Below are positions 1 to 7,189 of a stretch of 64,000 nucleotides of DNA, one piece after another. The position numbers and the translations under genes were made by a program. The stretch is taken from the NCBI RefSeq assembly GCF_006227205.1, contig NZ_VCNG01000001.1:186001-250000 (forward strand), read 5' to 3'. The stretch is from Pseudomonas sp. ICMP22404 (GTDB lineage Bacteria > Pseudomonadota > Gammaproteobacteria > Pseudomonadales > Pseudomonadaceae). The stretch's first letter is position 1. Every line of letters begins with the position of its first letter. The notes under the pieces were generated by a model that saw only the letters and a list, made by a program, of their open reading frames with translations, was not told the origin of the DNA and did not search any database.

Positions 1-165
1 ATTACCGCGGCGGGTTACAACTGGAGGACGACTATCGATCCGACCTGGAAAGACAAACCTCTGTACTTCAAGGCGGGCGTGTATGTCCAGGACAACACCG
101 GCTACCCCACCGAGGGCGGAAAAGTGACGTTCAGCCTACTGGAAATCAAACACGTCACCCTCTGA
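1..165 (+). CDS. Alginate lyase, PL7 family (C-terminal part)
   Basis: Only the last 54 residues lie in the window, with the stop at 163-165. They contain the PL7 end motif YFKAGVYVQDNTGY followed by EGGKVTFS, which supplies the conserved Tyr and Lys of the active-site cleft in polysaccharide lyase family 7. The segment is closely similar to the C-terminus of the next gene (464-1132), so the two are tandem paralogues. PL7 enzymes cleave alginate by beta-elimination. The 5' part, including any signal peptide, is outside the window. A strong hairpin terminator follows 18 bases after the stop. Confidence 0.85.
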   Translation: MTAAGYNWRTTIDPTWKDKPLYFKAGVYVQDNTGYPTEGGKVTFSLLEIKHVTL

Positions 166-182
166 ATGTTGCGCCACCTGTG

Positions 183-212
183 AAGGCATCCGTCTGCGGG
201 TGCCTTTTTTTT
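183..212 (+). terminator. Rho-independent terminator after first PL7 gene
   Basis: Hairpin with arms AAGGCATCCG and CGGGTGCCTT (one G-T pair) around a short loop, followed by eight T. It separates the two PL7 genes, so the second is probably transcribed on its own. Bases 213-463 hold no gene; I see only the leader of the next one. Confidence 0.75.
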
Positions 213-463
213 GTGCATGAAAGGCAAAGCGTCAAATGGCCATCGCCCAATTGTTCCGAGAAAAATCCAACTAGCCGACCAACGGTCATCCGTCTCGGGC
301 ACAAAAGCGGCAAACGCCACTCTGACGGACTGTTGACGCCAACCCTCCGCCGGACGAACGTGCCAAATACCCGTTCGAGCCCCCTTCTGGCCTCAGCAAA
401 AGCGCGTCTTAGAGCCTCCGGCTGTGGCGTAAATCATTTCTTCTTCTCAGAAAGGATCCGAAC

Positions 464-1132
464 ATGGTCGATCTTGCAACCTGGAACCTGAGCATCCCTG
501 AAGGCAGTCCGCCGAAAACCATCGAAACCCCTCGGCTGGTGGATGGATTCCGGGACAAATATTTCAACTCCGAAGGCAGCACCGTGTATTTCTGGTCGCC
601 CGTCACCGGGACCAAGACCGAAAACGCGATCTACCCACGCAGCGAATTGCGCGAGACCTACAGGGACGGAACCTTGCGCAACTGGCTGTATCCCGATGCC
701 GATAACAAATTGAGCGCGACCCTGGTCGTCAATCAGGTGCCCAGCAGCGGCAAGATCGTGATCGGTCAGATTCATGCCAAGGACAGCAGCAAACCCATGG
801 TGAAACTGGAATACCAGTACAAGGACGCCAGCGACACCGGCGACATCGTCGCCAAAGTCCGCATGCGTCCCGATGACAGCAAGGGCCGAGTCATCACAGT
901 CGCCAGCGGTGTGAAACTTTCTCAGGCGTTCTCTTACCGGATCCACCTGGATCGTACCGGAGATCTGGGAATTACGGCGGCGGGTCGTAGCTGGTACACC
1001 ACCATCAGTTCTACGTGGCGGGTCAAGCCGTTGTATTTCAAGGCCGGGGTGTATGTGCAGGACAACACGGGCTATACCAGCGAAGGCGGGAAAGTGACGT
1101 TCAGCAAGCTGGATATCGATCACAACACCTGA
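464..1132 (+). CDS. Alginate lyase, PL7 family
   Basis: The 222-residue protein is about the size of a single PL7 catalytic domain (alginate_lyase2, beta-jelly roll). The three family motifs are in order: RSELRE near residue 59, GQIHAKD near residue 104 and YFKAGVYVQD near residue 193, carrying the Arg, Gln/His and Tyr/Lys expected in the cleft. The start is preceded by AAAGGATCC. No N-terminal signal peptide is visible (MVDLATWNLSIPEG), so export by the Sec route is not evident; a non-classical route or cytoplasmic role is possible. The preference for mannuronate or guluronate cannot be told from sequence. The upstream neighbour is a paralogue. Confidence 0.9.
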   Translation: MVDLATWNLSIPEGSPPKTIETPRLVDGFRDKYFNSEGSTVYFWSPVTGTKTENAIYPRSELRETYRDGTLRNWLYPDADNKLSATLVVNQVPSSGKIVIGQIHAKDSSKPMVKLEYQYKDASDTGDIVAKVRMRPDDSKGRVITVASGVKLSQAFSYRIHLDRTGDLGITAAGRSWYTTISSTWRVKPLYFKAGVYVQDNTGYTSEGGKVTFSKLDIDHNT

Positions 1133-1206
1133 TATCGCCTCAGGCGCCGCAGCAGCGAAATGCTGCGCGCCTGCCCTTCTGAAAATCTCGTAGGAAAACA
1201 CCTACC

Positions 1207-1326
1207 GGGGCGAGGGAACTTGCTCCCGCTGGGCTGCGAAGCGGCCCCTTCTTTTGTCAGACTCACCCCTCACCTCAAGCTTTACGGCGGCTACGCCACC
1301 GAGCGGGAGCAAGCTCCCTCGCCACA
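1207..1326. repeat. REPIN-like inverted repeat pair (GAGGGAACTTGCTCCCGC type)
   Basis: The left copy (1207-1233) reads GCGAGGGAACTTGCTCCCGC, and the right copy (1299-1326) is its inverted version, with AGCGGGAGCAAGCTCCCTCG. About 65 bases lie between. This is a different sequence type from the GAGCCTGCTCGC repeats that dominate the rest of the window. Confidence 0.75.
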
Positions 1327-1489
1327 GGGGTTGCGGGCGTCCTACAGGTCGGTTGTTGCGCCGAAAATCGCCTTCTATAGTTCGGCTCGTCTGCTGGCTT
1401 TGGTCAGGGACAGGGTTTCGCAGCCCGGGTGAGTTAGAATCACGACCGTCAAAAATCGACATAGGAAAATTTTCCTCGTTCGGCTTTTT

Positions 1490-1562
1490 ATGGCGGCTGT
1501 GTGTGGGAGATCCTCGGATCTGCCGAGTTCCTAACTCCTCGGTCTGCGAACCTGCAGGGGCT
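1490..1562 (+). ncRNA. C4-antisense-like RNA element
   Basis: Two consecutive stems can be drawn. AGATC (1508-1512) pairs with GATCT (1517-1521) around a CTCG loop. CCGAG (1523-1527) pairs with CTCGG (1538-1542). They are linked by the single-stranded signatures TCTGCCG, TTCCTAA and GGTCTGCGAACCTGC. From memory, this arrangement resembles the C4 antisense RNA family first known from phages P1/P7 and predicted widely in proteobacteria. I could not run a covariance search. The transcript ends are not defined; the stated range covers the conserved part. Confidence 0.5.
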
Positions 1563-1575
1563 GCCCCCCCCCCCA

Positions 1576-1826
1576 AACTCCACGCCTGCGCCAGCGAACG
1601 CCTGCACGCCACACTCGACTACCTGATGCTCATGGCCTGCGCCACCCTGCGCGATTTCGCCGCTGGCGGCTTCAATACCCTCACCAATATCGCCCGGATT
1701 CTGGTTCAGGATGTCACCGACGTGTTCGGGGTGATTGAACAACGCGGGCTCGAAGAAAAAATAAAGACCCTGTGGGGAGCGAGCCTGCTCGCGATGCGCT
1801 GGTTCAGCAACATGAAGGGTGACTGA
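1576..1826 (+). pseudogene. Remnant of an unrecognised small gene
   Basis: An open frame reads LHACASERLHATLDYLML and continues as helical, Leu/Ala-rich protein (ACATLRDFAAGG, NIARILVQDVTD) that looks coding. It has no start codon with a ribosome site. At its 5' end it runs into a tract of 11 C (1564-1574), and at its 3' end into a repeat copy (1769-1797) that has replaced the natural C-terminus. I do not recognise the family; small pseudomonad proteins of this character are often found beside C4-like RNAs. It may be a degraded gene or one whose frame depends on the C-tract length. Bases 1827-1945 show nothing further. Confidence 0.35.
1769..1797 (+). repeat. Single REP copy
   Basis: One copy of GGGAGCGAGCCTGCTCGCGA without a clear inverted partner. 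It lies at the 3' end of the gene remnant and contributes its last codons (WGASLLAM). Confidence 0.75.
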
Positions 1827-1945
1827 CACAGCGCTATTCCGAACAAGCTCGCACCTGGCGAATCTGGCTAGCGGGCGCCTGTCGGAAGCTGCGCTACTTC
1901 ATATCGAATATCAAATACGCCAAAAAGTGCAAAAACCTATAAAGA

Positions 1946-1963
1946 ACTGTCATCTATGACAGT
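1946..1963. promoter_or_regulatory. Palindromic operator-like site, copy 1
   Basis: ACTGTCAT-CT-ATGACAGT is a perfect inverted repeat with 8-base arms, 77 bases before the start of the I78-like gene. It is flanked upstream by A/T-rich sequence (CCTATAAAGA). A related site (14 of 18 bases the same) precedes the next gene. The symmetry suggests a dimeric helix-turn-helix regulator, which I cannot name. Confidence 0.55.
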
Positions 1964-2040
1964 AGTTTTCAACATTAAAAAGTTTCAGGCTGGCTCCACC
2001 CCGTTTGTAAACGGAGGCCCATACAAAGGGAGCTTATCTA

Positions 2041-2312
2041 TGAAAAATAAATTACTGCTCCTTGCATCGACCCTGTTGTTGAGCGCAGCCGCCCATGCGC
2101 AGGCCGCCTGCGATGCAACACTCGTCAAGGACCTTATCGGCAACAAGTTCGACGCCGCTACTGAGAAAGATGCAAAGGCTCGAGCGGGAGCGGATATCGT
2201 AAGAAGCACACAGCCCGGAGGGATCTTTATGACTAAAGAAGGAAAAAAGGATAATCGCCTCAGCATTATGGTCGACGGAGAAGGCAATATAAAGAGCATC
2301 GACTGTAACTAG
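2041..2312 (+). CDS. Small secreted protein, peptidase inhibitor I78-like
   Basis: The 90-residue precursor has a Sec signal peptide (KNKLLLLASTLLLSAAAHA, cleaved after AHAQA or close by). The mature part matches the I78 inhibitor pattern: LIGNKFD near the start, a basic RAGADIVRSTQPGG segment, then DNRLSIMVDGEGNIKSIDC at the end. Two Cys remain in the mature form and could form one disulfide. I78 proteins inhibit serine proteases such as elastase and subtilisin, so a periplasmic or extracellular protective role is likely. The start at 2041 has AAAGGGAGC upstream and yields the signal peptide; an in-frame ATG at 1956 lies inside the palindromic site and is rejected. Confidence 0.75.
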
Positions 2313-2361
2313 CCAGCCATGGAATATTAAGGCCCGGAAAAACGCAAAAAATATATAAATA

Positions 2362-2379
2362 ACTATCAGTTATGACAGG
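2362..2379. promoter_or_regulatory. Palindromic operator-like site, copy 2
   Basis: ACTATCAGTTATGACAGG matches the site at 1946-1963 in 14 of 18 positions and lies 102 bases before the start of the Ig-like gene. It is also preceded by an A/T-rich tract (ATATATAAATA). The right half-site ATGACAG is intact; the left is imperfect. The two sites suggest that the two small genes share a regulator. Confidence 0.5.
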
Positions 2380-2481
2380 TCACATGAACGCCAATTTTTC
2401 CATCATGAAACCAGCACCACTGAAACTCTAACGGTGCTTTTAACGAACGTTTATCATCGAAAATAAAAGGGAGTACATGAC

Positions 2482-2760
2482 ATGGCACAAACACCAGTCA
2501 TCCACGGAAATGGCGGAGGTGGAGTTGGTCCTACACCCAGACTTTGGGGAACGGCAGAGCCTAACCACTCAGTTCGAATTGTTCAAGCTAATACTGGCGT
2601 AGTGTTTGGACAAGGGGTAGCGGGTCCCGATGGACAATGGGCCATCGACGTAAACCTCAATACCGACCAGTGGGTTCAACTTCAAGCTCAATCCTATGTA
2701 GTTCAAGGCGATCCCAGCACAGAATCAGGTTATAGCAACCCTATAAACTTACAAAGGTAA
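2482..2760 (+). CDS. Small Ig-like domain protein
   Basis: The 92-residue protein looks like one bacterial Ig-like module: PTPRLWGTAEPNHSVRI, a turn, then GVAGPDGQWAIDVNLN, the strand pattern seen in repeated Ig-like domains of large adhesins. Here the domain stands alone, with no signal peptide, lipobox or membrane segment and a Gly-rich N-terminus (HGNGGGGVG). The start at 2482 has AAGGGAG 8 bases upstream; an overlapping ATG at 2477 is out of frame. It shares an operator-like site with the preceding I78-like gene. Function unknown; a small ligand-binding or toxin-associated protein is possible. A strong terminator follows. Confidence 0.65.
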   Translation: MAQTPVIHGNGGGGVGPTPRLWGTAEPNHSVRIVQANTGVVFGQGVAGPDGQWAIDVNLNTDQWVQLQAQSYVVQGDPSTESGYSNPINLQR

Positions 2761-2777
2761 CGGCATCACTTGCTGTT

Positions 2778-2813
2778 AATCATAAAAACCCGCATCTGCG
2801 GGTTTTTATGATT
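2778..2813. terminator. Bidirectional terminator between the Ig-like gene and fba
   Basis: A perfect 17-base inverted repeat (2778-2794 and 2797-2813) with a two-base centre, GC-rich at the tip (ACCCGCA/TGCGGGT) and A/T-rich at the base. It gives a U-run in both directions and serves the convergent genes on both sides. Confidence 0.85.
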
Positions 2814-2821
2814 CCAAAGAC

Positions 2822-3886
2822 TTAGTTGACCTTAGCGTTCAACTCACCCTTCAGATAACGCTGGAACATGGCTTCCAGGGAGATCGGCTTGATCTTCGAG
2901 GCCTGGCCGGCAGTACCGAACGCTTCATAACGCGCAATACACACATCACGCATCGCAGTCACGGTCGCGCCAAAGAACTTGCGCGGATCGAACTCGCTCG
3001 GGTTGGTCGCCATCAAACGGCGCATGGCACCGGTGGACGCCAGGCGCAGGTCGGTGTCGATGTTGACCTTGCGCACGCCGTGCTTGATACCTTCGACGAT
3101 TTCCTCGACCGGCACGCCGTAGGTTTCCTTGATGTCGCCACCGTACTGGTTGATGATCGCCAGCCATTCCTGCGGCACCGACGACGAGCCGTGCATCACC
3201 AGGTGGGTGTTGGGAATGCGCTTGTGGATTTCCTTGATGCGGTCGATCGCCAGCACGTCACCGGTGGGCGGCTTGGTGAACTTGTAGGCGCCGTGGCTGG
3301 TGCCGATGGCGATGGCCAGGGCGTCGACCTGGGTTTTCTTGACGAAGTCGGCGGCTTCTTCCGGGTCGGTCAGCATCTGGCTGTGATCCAGCACGCCTTC
3401 GGCACCGATACCGTCTTCTTCACCGGCCATGCCAGTTTCCAGCGAACCCAGGCAACCCAGCTCACCTTCCACCGACACACCGCAGGCGTGGGCCATGGCA
3501 ACGGTTTGTTGGGTGACGCGTACGTTGTATTCGTAGTCGGTCGGAGTCTTGCCGTCTTCGCCCAGGGAACCGTCCATCATTACCGAGCTGAAACCCAGTT
3601 GGATGGAGCGCTGGCAGACGTCAGGGCTGGTGCCGTGGTCCTGGTGCATGCACACCGGGATGTGCGGAAACTCTTCGATTGCCGCCAGGATCAGGTGACG
3701 CAGGAACGGCGCACCGGCGTATTTGCGGGCGCCAGCCGAAGCCTGGACGATCACCGGAGAGTCGGTCTTGTCAGCGGCTTCCATGATGGCGCGCATCTGC
3801 TCAAGGTTGTTGACGTTAAAGGCTGGGACGCCGTAGCCGAATTCGGCTGCGTGGTCCAGCATCTGACGCATGCTGATAAGTGCCAT
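2822..3886 (-). CDS. fba: Fructose-1,6-bisphosphate aldolase, class II
   Basis: The cytoplasmic glycolysis/gluconeogenesis enzyme splits fructose-1,6-bisphosphate into dihydroxyacetone phosphate and glyceraldehyde-3-phosphate. The 354 residues match the Zn-dependent class II type related to CbbA. MHQDHG (H81, D83, H84) gives a metal ligand and the catalytic acid; [20 protein letters not shown] and [13 protein letters not shown] are the later family signatures. The start ATG follows GGGAGAGACA. It is the last gene of a minus-strand block with tkt, epd and pgk, separated from the lipoprotein gene mliC by a 243-base gap that contains only a repeat pair. Confidence 0.97.
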   Translation of the reverse strand: MALISMRQMLDHAAEFGYGVPAFNVNNLEQMRAIMEAADKTDSPVIVQASAGARKYAGAPFLRHLILAAIEEFPHIPVCMHQDHGTSPDVCQRSIQLGFSSVMMDGSLGEDGKTPTDYEYNVRVTQQTVAMAHACGVSVEGELGCLGSLETGMAGEEDGIGAEGVLDHSQMLTDPEEAADFVKKTQVDALAIAIGTSHGAYKFTKPPTGDVLAIDRIKEIHKRIPNTHLVMHGSSSVPQEWLAIINQYGGDIKETYGVPVEEIVEGIKHGVRKVNIDTDLRLASTGAMRRLMATNPSEFDPRKFFGATVTAMRDVCIARYEAFGTAGQASKIKPISLEAMFQRYLKGELNAKVN

Positions 3887-4023
3887 TGTGTGTCTCTCCC
3901 GTCGAGGGTCGTTAATCGTACCAGCCTGCCGTAGCGGCGGCGGCTATTCAAGTCATTGCGGGTCGGGGTTAGCCCTCGACCGCGAATTCGGTGTTACCTG
4001 TCTCTTCAGCGTTCACAGAACCC

Positions 4024-4112
4024 TGTGGGAGCGAGCCTGCTCGCGATAGCGGTAGATCAGTCGACATCCGATTGGATGATATATCGCTATCGCGAGCAGG
4101 CTCGCTCCCACA
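4024..4112. repeat. REPIN-like repeat pair
   Basis: GTGGGAGCGAGCCTGCTCGC at the left and its inverted copy ending at 4112, with GATAGCGGTAGA / TATCGCTATC extensions and a short variable loop. It fills the gap between mliC and fba. Confidence 0.9.
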
Positions 4113-4129
4113 TGAGTCCATGGGTTCAA

Positions 4130-4462
4130 TTACTGCGCCTTGCAACCCCGACCAATCAAATCATTGGTGGCAACCCAGTACGCCAGGCCTTCGTCACCAT
4201 TGATGTGGAACGCCAGCATGTCGTCGCTGTACAGCGCGCCCGACGCACCCGGCTCCTGCTTCAGGCGGTAAACCTGCTCGGCCCCGCCGAGGCGCACGTC
4301 GACGGCCTTGCGGGTGCCATCGGTATAGCGCCAGAGCACCTTGGCCTCGCTGTCACACGTCCAGGTCGTCCAACCTGCCACGGGCTCGGACGCGCTCGAA
4401 AAACCCAACTGCGCGCAACCGGCCAGCAATGCCAACGCCACAACGGCGATCAAGCCTTTCAT
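4130..4462 (-). CDS. MliC family lysozyme-inhibitor lipoprotein
   Basis: The 110-residue precursor has a lipoprotein signal (MKGLIAVVALALLAGC, lipid Cys at 16). The mature domain fits MliC/YodA, the outer-membrane inhibitors of C-type lysozyme: WTCDSEAKVLWRYTDG, LKQEPGASGALYSDD and a C-terminal GC pair consistent with a disulfide between the WTC and RGC cysteines. It would protect the envelope against host lysozyme. It lies 57 bases downstream of another small lipoprotein gene. Confidence 0.85.
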   Translation of the reverse strand: MKGLIAVVALALLAGCAQLGFSSASEPVAGWTTWTCDSEAKVLWRYTDGTRKAVDVRLGGAEQVYRLKQEPGASGALYSDDMLAFHINGDEGLAYWVATNDLIGRGCKAQ

Positions 4463-4519
4463 CCGTGTTCCTCGACCGGCGACGCATGCCGCCAGCCATG
4501 AGTTAAAGGGTCAGACCCG

Positions 4520-4741
4520 TCAAGGACAACCATGTTCCTTGGTCGGGGTTTGCGTTTCGTATTTGTCCAGACCATCCGGCCCGGAACGCTTGTTCAGCAC
4601 CGGGTTGGTTTCCGCCTGCCAGTCCGCCTGGTAGCAGCCAGGCTCCGGATCGCTGGCGGCCGGTTCCGGCGTCGCTTGCGGGTGACTCCCGCAAGCGGCC
4701 AGGGCCGCGGTCAACAACAAAAGCGTCCACGTCTTGACCAT
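4520..4741 (-). CDS. Small hypothetical lipoprotein
   Basis: The 73-residue precursor begins MVKTWTLLLLTAALAACGSH, a clear lipoprotein signal with lipid Cys at 17. The mature peptide is about 57 residues, Pro/Glu-rich (QATPEPAASDPEPGCY), with two more Cys and an uncommon C-terminus KEHGCP. No Asp follows the lipid Cys, so outer-membrane sorting is expected. I do not recognise a functional family. It lies 31 bases after pgk and before mliC, probably in the same transcript. Confidence 0.75.
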   Translation of the reverse strand: MVKTWTLLLLTAALAACGSHPQATPEPAASDPEPGCYQADWQAETNPVLNKRSGPDGLDKYETQTPTKEHGCP

Positions 4742-4772
4742 AAAAACACTCCCTTGCCTGGTCAATGCAGGC

Positions 4773-5936
4773 TCAGGCCTTGGCCCGGCTTTCCAGGACT
4801 TCAACCGCTGGCAGCACCTTGCCTTCGACGAACTCGAGGAACGCACCGCCGCCCGTGGAGATGTAGGAGATCTGTTCGGCCACGCCATATTTGTCGATCG
4901 CCGCCAGGGTGTCACCGCCACCCGCGATGGAGAACGCAGCGCTGTCGGCGATGGCCTGGGCCAGGACCTTGGTGCCGTTGCCGAACTGGTCGAACTCGAA
5001 CACACCGACCGGGCCGTTCCACAGAATAGTCTTGGAAGATTTCAACAGTTCGGCAAAGTTGGCCGCCGTCTGCGGGCCGATGTCCAGGATCATGTCGTCG
5101 TCGGCCACATCAGCGATGGCCTTGACGGTAGCAGCAGCGCTTTCAGCGAATTCCTTGGCAACCACCACGTCCACTGGCAGCGGCACGCTGACCTTGGCGG
5201 CGATTTCGCGGGCGGTGTCCAGCAGATCCGGTTCGTACAGGGACTTGCCGACCGGGTGACCGGCTGCGGCGAGGAAGGTGTTGGCAATACCGCCGCCGAC
5301 GATCAACTGGTCGCAGATCTGGCTCAGGCTGTTCAGCACGTCGAGTTTTGTCGACACCTTGGAACCAGCGACGATGGCGGCCATCGGCTTGGCCGGCGCG
5401 CCCAGGGCCTTGCCCAGTGCGTCCAGTTCAGCGGCCAGCAGCGGGCCGGCCGCGGCGACCTTGGCGAACTTCGCCACGCCGTGGGTCGAACCTTCGGCAC
5501 GGTGGGCGGTGCCGAAAGCGTCCATCACGAATACGTCGCACAAGGCTGCGTATTGCTGGGCCAGCTCATCGGCGTTCTTTTTCTCGCCCTTGTTGAAGCG
5601 CACGTTTTCGAACAGCACGACATCACCGGCCTTCACGTCGACACCGCCCAGGTAATCAGCCACCAGCGGCACTTCGCGACCCAGGGCACGGCTCAGGTAG
5701 TCGGCCACGGGCTTGAGGCTGTTTTCGGCCGAGAACTCGCCTTCGGTCGGACGGCCCAGGTGGGAGCAGACCATCACGGCCGCACCTTTTTCCAAGGCCA
5801 GCTTGATGGTCGGCAGCGAAGCCAGGATACGCGCATCGCTGGTGACGACACCGTCCTTGACAGGGACGTTGAGGTCTTCGCGGATCAGTACGCGCTTACC
5901 TTGCAGATCGAGGTCGGACATCTTCAACACGGTCAT
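4773..5936 (-). CDS. pgk: Phosphoglycerate kinase
   Basis: It transfers phosphate between 1,3-bisphosphoglycerate and ADP in the cytoplasm. The 387 residues are the normal bacterial length. Signatures seen: [16 protein letters not shown] at the N-terminus, SHLGRPTEG (substrate-binding Arg/His), the GPVGVFE motif, and [13 protein letters not shown] in the nucleotide-binding half. The ATG at 5936 has AGGAATT upstream; a TTG three codons earlier is possible but less likely. It follows epd by 24 bases, as in many gammaproteobacteria. Confidence 0.97.
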   Translation of the reverse strand: MTVLKMSDLDLQGKRVLIREDLNVPVKDGVVTSDARILASLPTIKLALEKGAAVMVCSHLGRPTEGEFSAENSLKPVADYLSRALGREVPLVADYLGGVDVKAGDVVLFENVRFNKGEKKNADELAQQYAALCDVFVMDAFGTAHRAEGSTHGVAKFAKVAAAGPLLAAELDALGKALGAPAKPMAAIVAGSKVSTKLDVLNSLSQICDQLIVGGGIANTFLAAAGHPVGKSLYEPDLLDTAREIAAKVSVPLPVDVVVAKEFAESAAATVKAIADVADDDMILDIGPQTAANFAELLKSSKTILWNGPVGVFEFDQFGNGTKVLAQAIADSAAFSIAGGGDTLAAIDKYGVAEQISYISTGGGAFLEFVEGKVLPAVEVLESRAKA

Positions 5937-5960
5937 GGGTCGCAATTCCTGGATAACTGT

Positions 5961-7025
5961 TTAGGGAGCAGATTGGTTGGAAACAGAGGCCGCCGTCTGC
6001 AGATAATGTTCGGCAACATCGAGCATTCGGTTGGCAAACCCCCATTCGTTGTCGAACCAGGCCAGGATGTTCACCAGCCGCGGGCCGGATACACGGGTCT
6101 GGCTGGCATCGACGATGGCCGAATGTGGGTCATGGTTAAAATCACAACTGGCATGAGGCAACTCGGTGTAGGCCAGCAAGCCTTTGAGCGGGCCGCGGGT
6201 AGCAGCTTCGCGCAGGATACGGTTGACCTCGGTGGCGTCGGTATCGCTCACGGTCTGCATCGTCATATCGAGGCAGGACACGTTGACCGTCGGCACCCGC
6301 ACGGCTTTGGCCTGAATTCTCCCCGCAAGTTCCGGCAGCAGCCGTTCAATGCCTCGCGCCAGACCAGTGGACACCGGAATCACCGACTGGAACGCCGAGC
6401 GGGTGCGGCGCAAGTCTTCGTGATGGTAGGCGTCGATCACCGGCTGATCGTTCATCGCCGAATGGATGGTGGTGATCGATACGTATTCCAGGCCAATGGC
6501 CTGATCCAACAGGCGCAACAGCGGCACGCCGCAGTTGGTGGTGCAGGAGGCATTGGATACCAGCAGTTCGTGACCGGTCAGGCAATCCTGGTTGACGCCG
6601 TAGACGATGGTGGCGTCCACATCCGCCTCACTGGCCATCGGTTGGGAAAACAGCACCCGCGGCGCACCGGCAGCGAGGAAACGCTCACCGTCTTGGCGGG
6701 TGTGGTAGGCCCCGGAACACTCGAGCACCAGATCGACGCCCAAGGACGCCCAATCGATGCCTTCGGGGGTGGCACTGCGCAGGACTTTCACGCAGTTGCC
6801 CTTAATGTGCAGACAATCGCCCTCGACCCGCACTTCGCCGGGGAACCGGCCATGGGTGGAGTCGAAGCGTGTCAGGTATTCGATGCTGGCCATGTCGGCC
6901 AGATCGTTGATGGCCACAATTTCGAAGCCGGCCTCTGCCCCTCGCTCGAACAACGCACGCAAGACGCAACGACCAATCCGGCCGTAGCCGTTGAGTGCAA
7001 CTTTGTAGGAACGCGGTTGGGGCAT
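5961..7025 (-). CDS. epd: Erythrose-4-phosphate dehydrogenase (GAPDH family)
   Basis: It oxidises erythrose-4-phosphate to 4-phosphoerythronate with NAD, feeding pyridoxal phosphate synthesis, and may also act on glyceraldehyde-3-phosphate. The 354 residues have the Rossmann motif NGYGRIGR, the catalytic SNASCTTNC (Cys161) and His188 in TTIHSAMNDQ. The stretch HSAMNDQPVIDAYH followed by DLRRTRSA favours Epd over glycolytic GAPDH. The ATG at 7025 is chosen because the upstream extension reads into a repeat. It lies between tkt and pgk on the same strand. True GapA versus Epd activity needs an enzyme assay. Confidence 0.9.
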   Translation of the reverse strand: MPQPRSYKVALNGYGRIGRCVLRALFERGAEAGFEIVAINDLADMASIEYLTRFDSTHGRFPGEVRVEGDCLHIKGNCVKVLRSATPEGIDWASLGVDLVLECSGAYHTRQDGERFLAAGAPRVLFSQPMASEADVDATIVYGVNQDCLTGHELLVSNASCTTNCGVPLLRLLDQAIGLEYVSITTIHSAMNDQPVIDAYHHEDLRRTRSAFQSVIPVSTGLARGIERLLPELAGRIQAKAVRVPTVNVSCLDMTMQTVSDTDATEVNRILREAATRGPLKGLLAYTELPHASCDFNHDPHSAIVDASQTRVSGPRLVNILAWFDNEWGFANRMLDVAEHYLQTAASVSNQSAP

Positions 7026-7077
7026 GGGGTCTCTGACCTGAGTGAATCCATGAATATGGCGCTGAACATTGGATTGC

Positions 7078-7162
7078 CATCGCGGGCAAGCCTTGCTCCC
7101 ACAGGTTGGCATTTCCCTGTGGAAGTGCACATCCTGTGGGAGCAAGGCTTGCCCGCGATAGC
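7078..7162. repeat. REPIN-like repeat pair (CGGGCAAGCCTTGCTCCCAC type)
   Basis: ATCGCGGGCAAGCCTTGCTC at the left and its inverted copy at the right, separated by about 40 bases. It lies in the 164-base tkt-epd gap. Confidence 0.9.
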
Positions 7163-7189
7163 GTCAGAACAGGCGATACATTCCTGGGC

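Noticed and set aside
1956-2040. An upstream in-frame ATG extending the I78-like gene
   Set aside because: It lies inside the palindromic site, has no ribosome site, and would bury the signal peptide 28 residues from the N-terminus.
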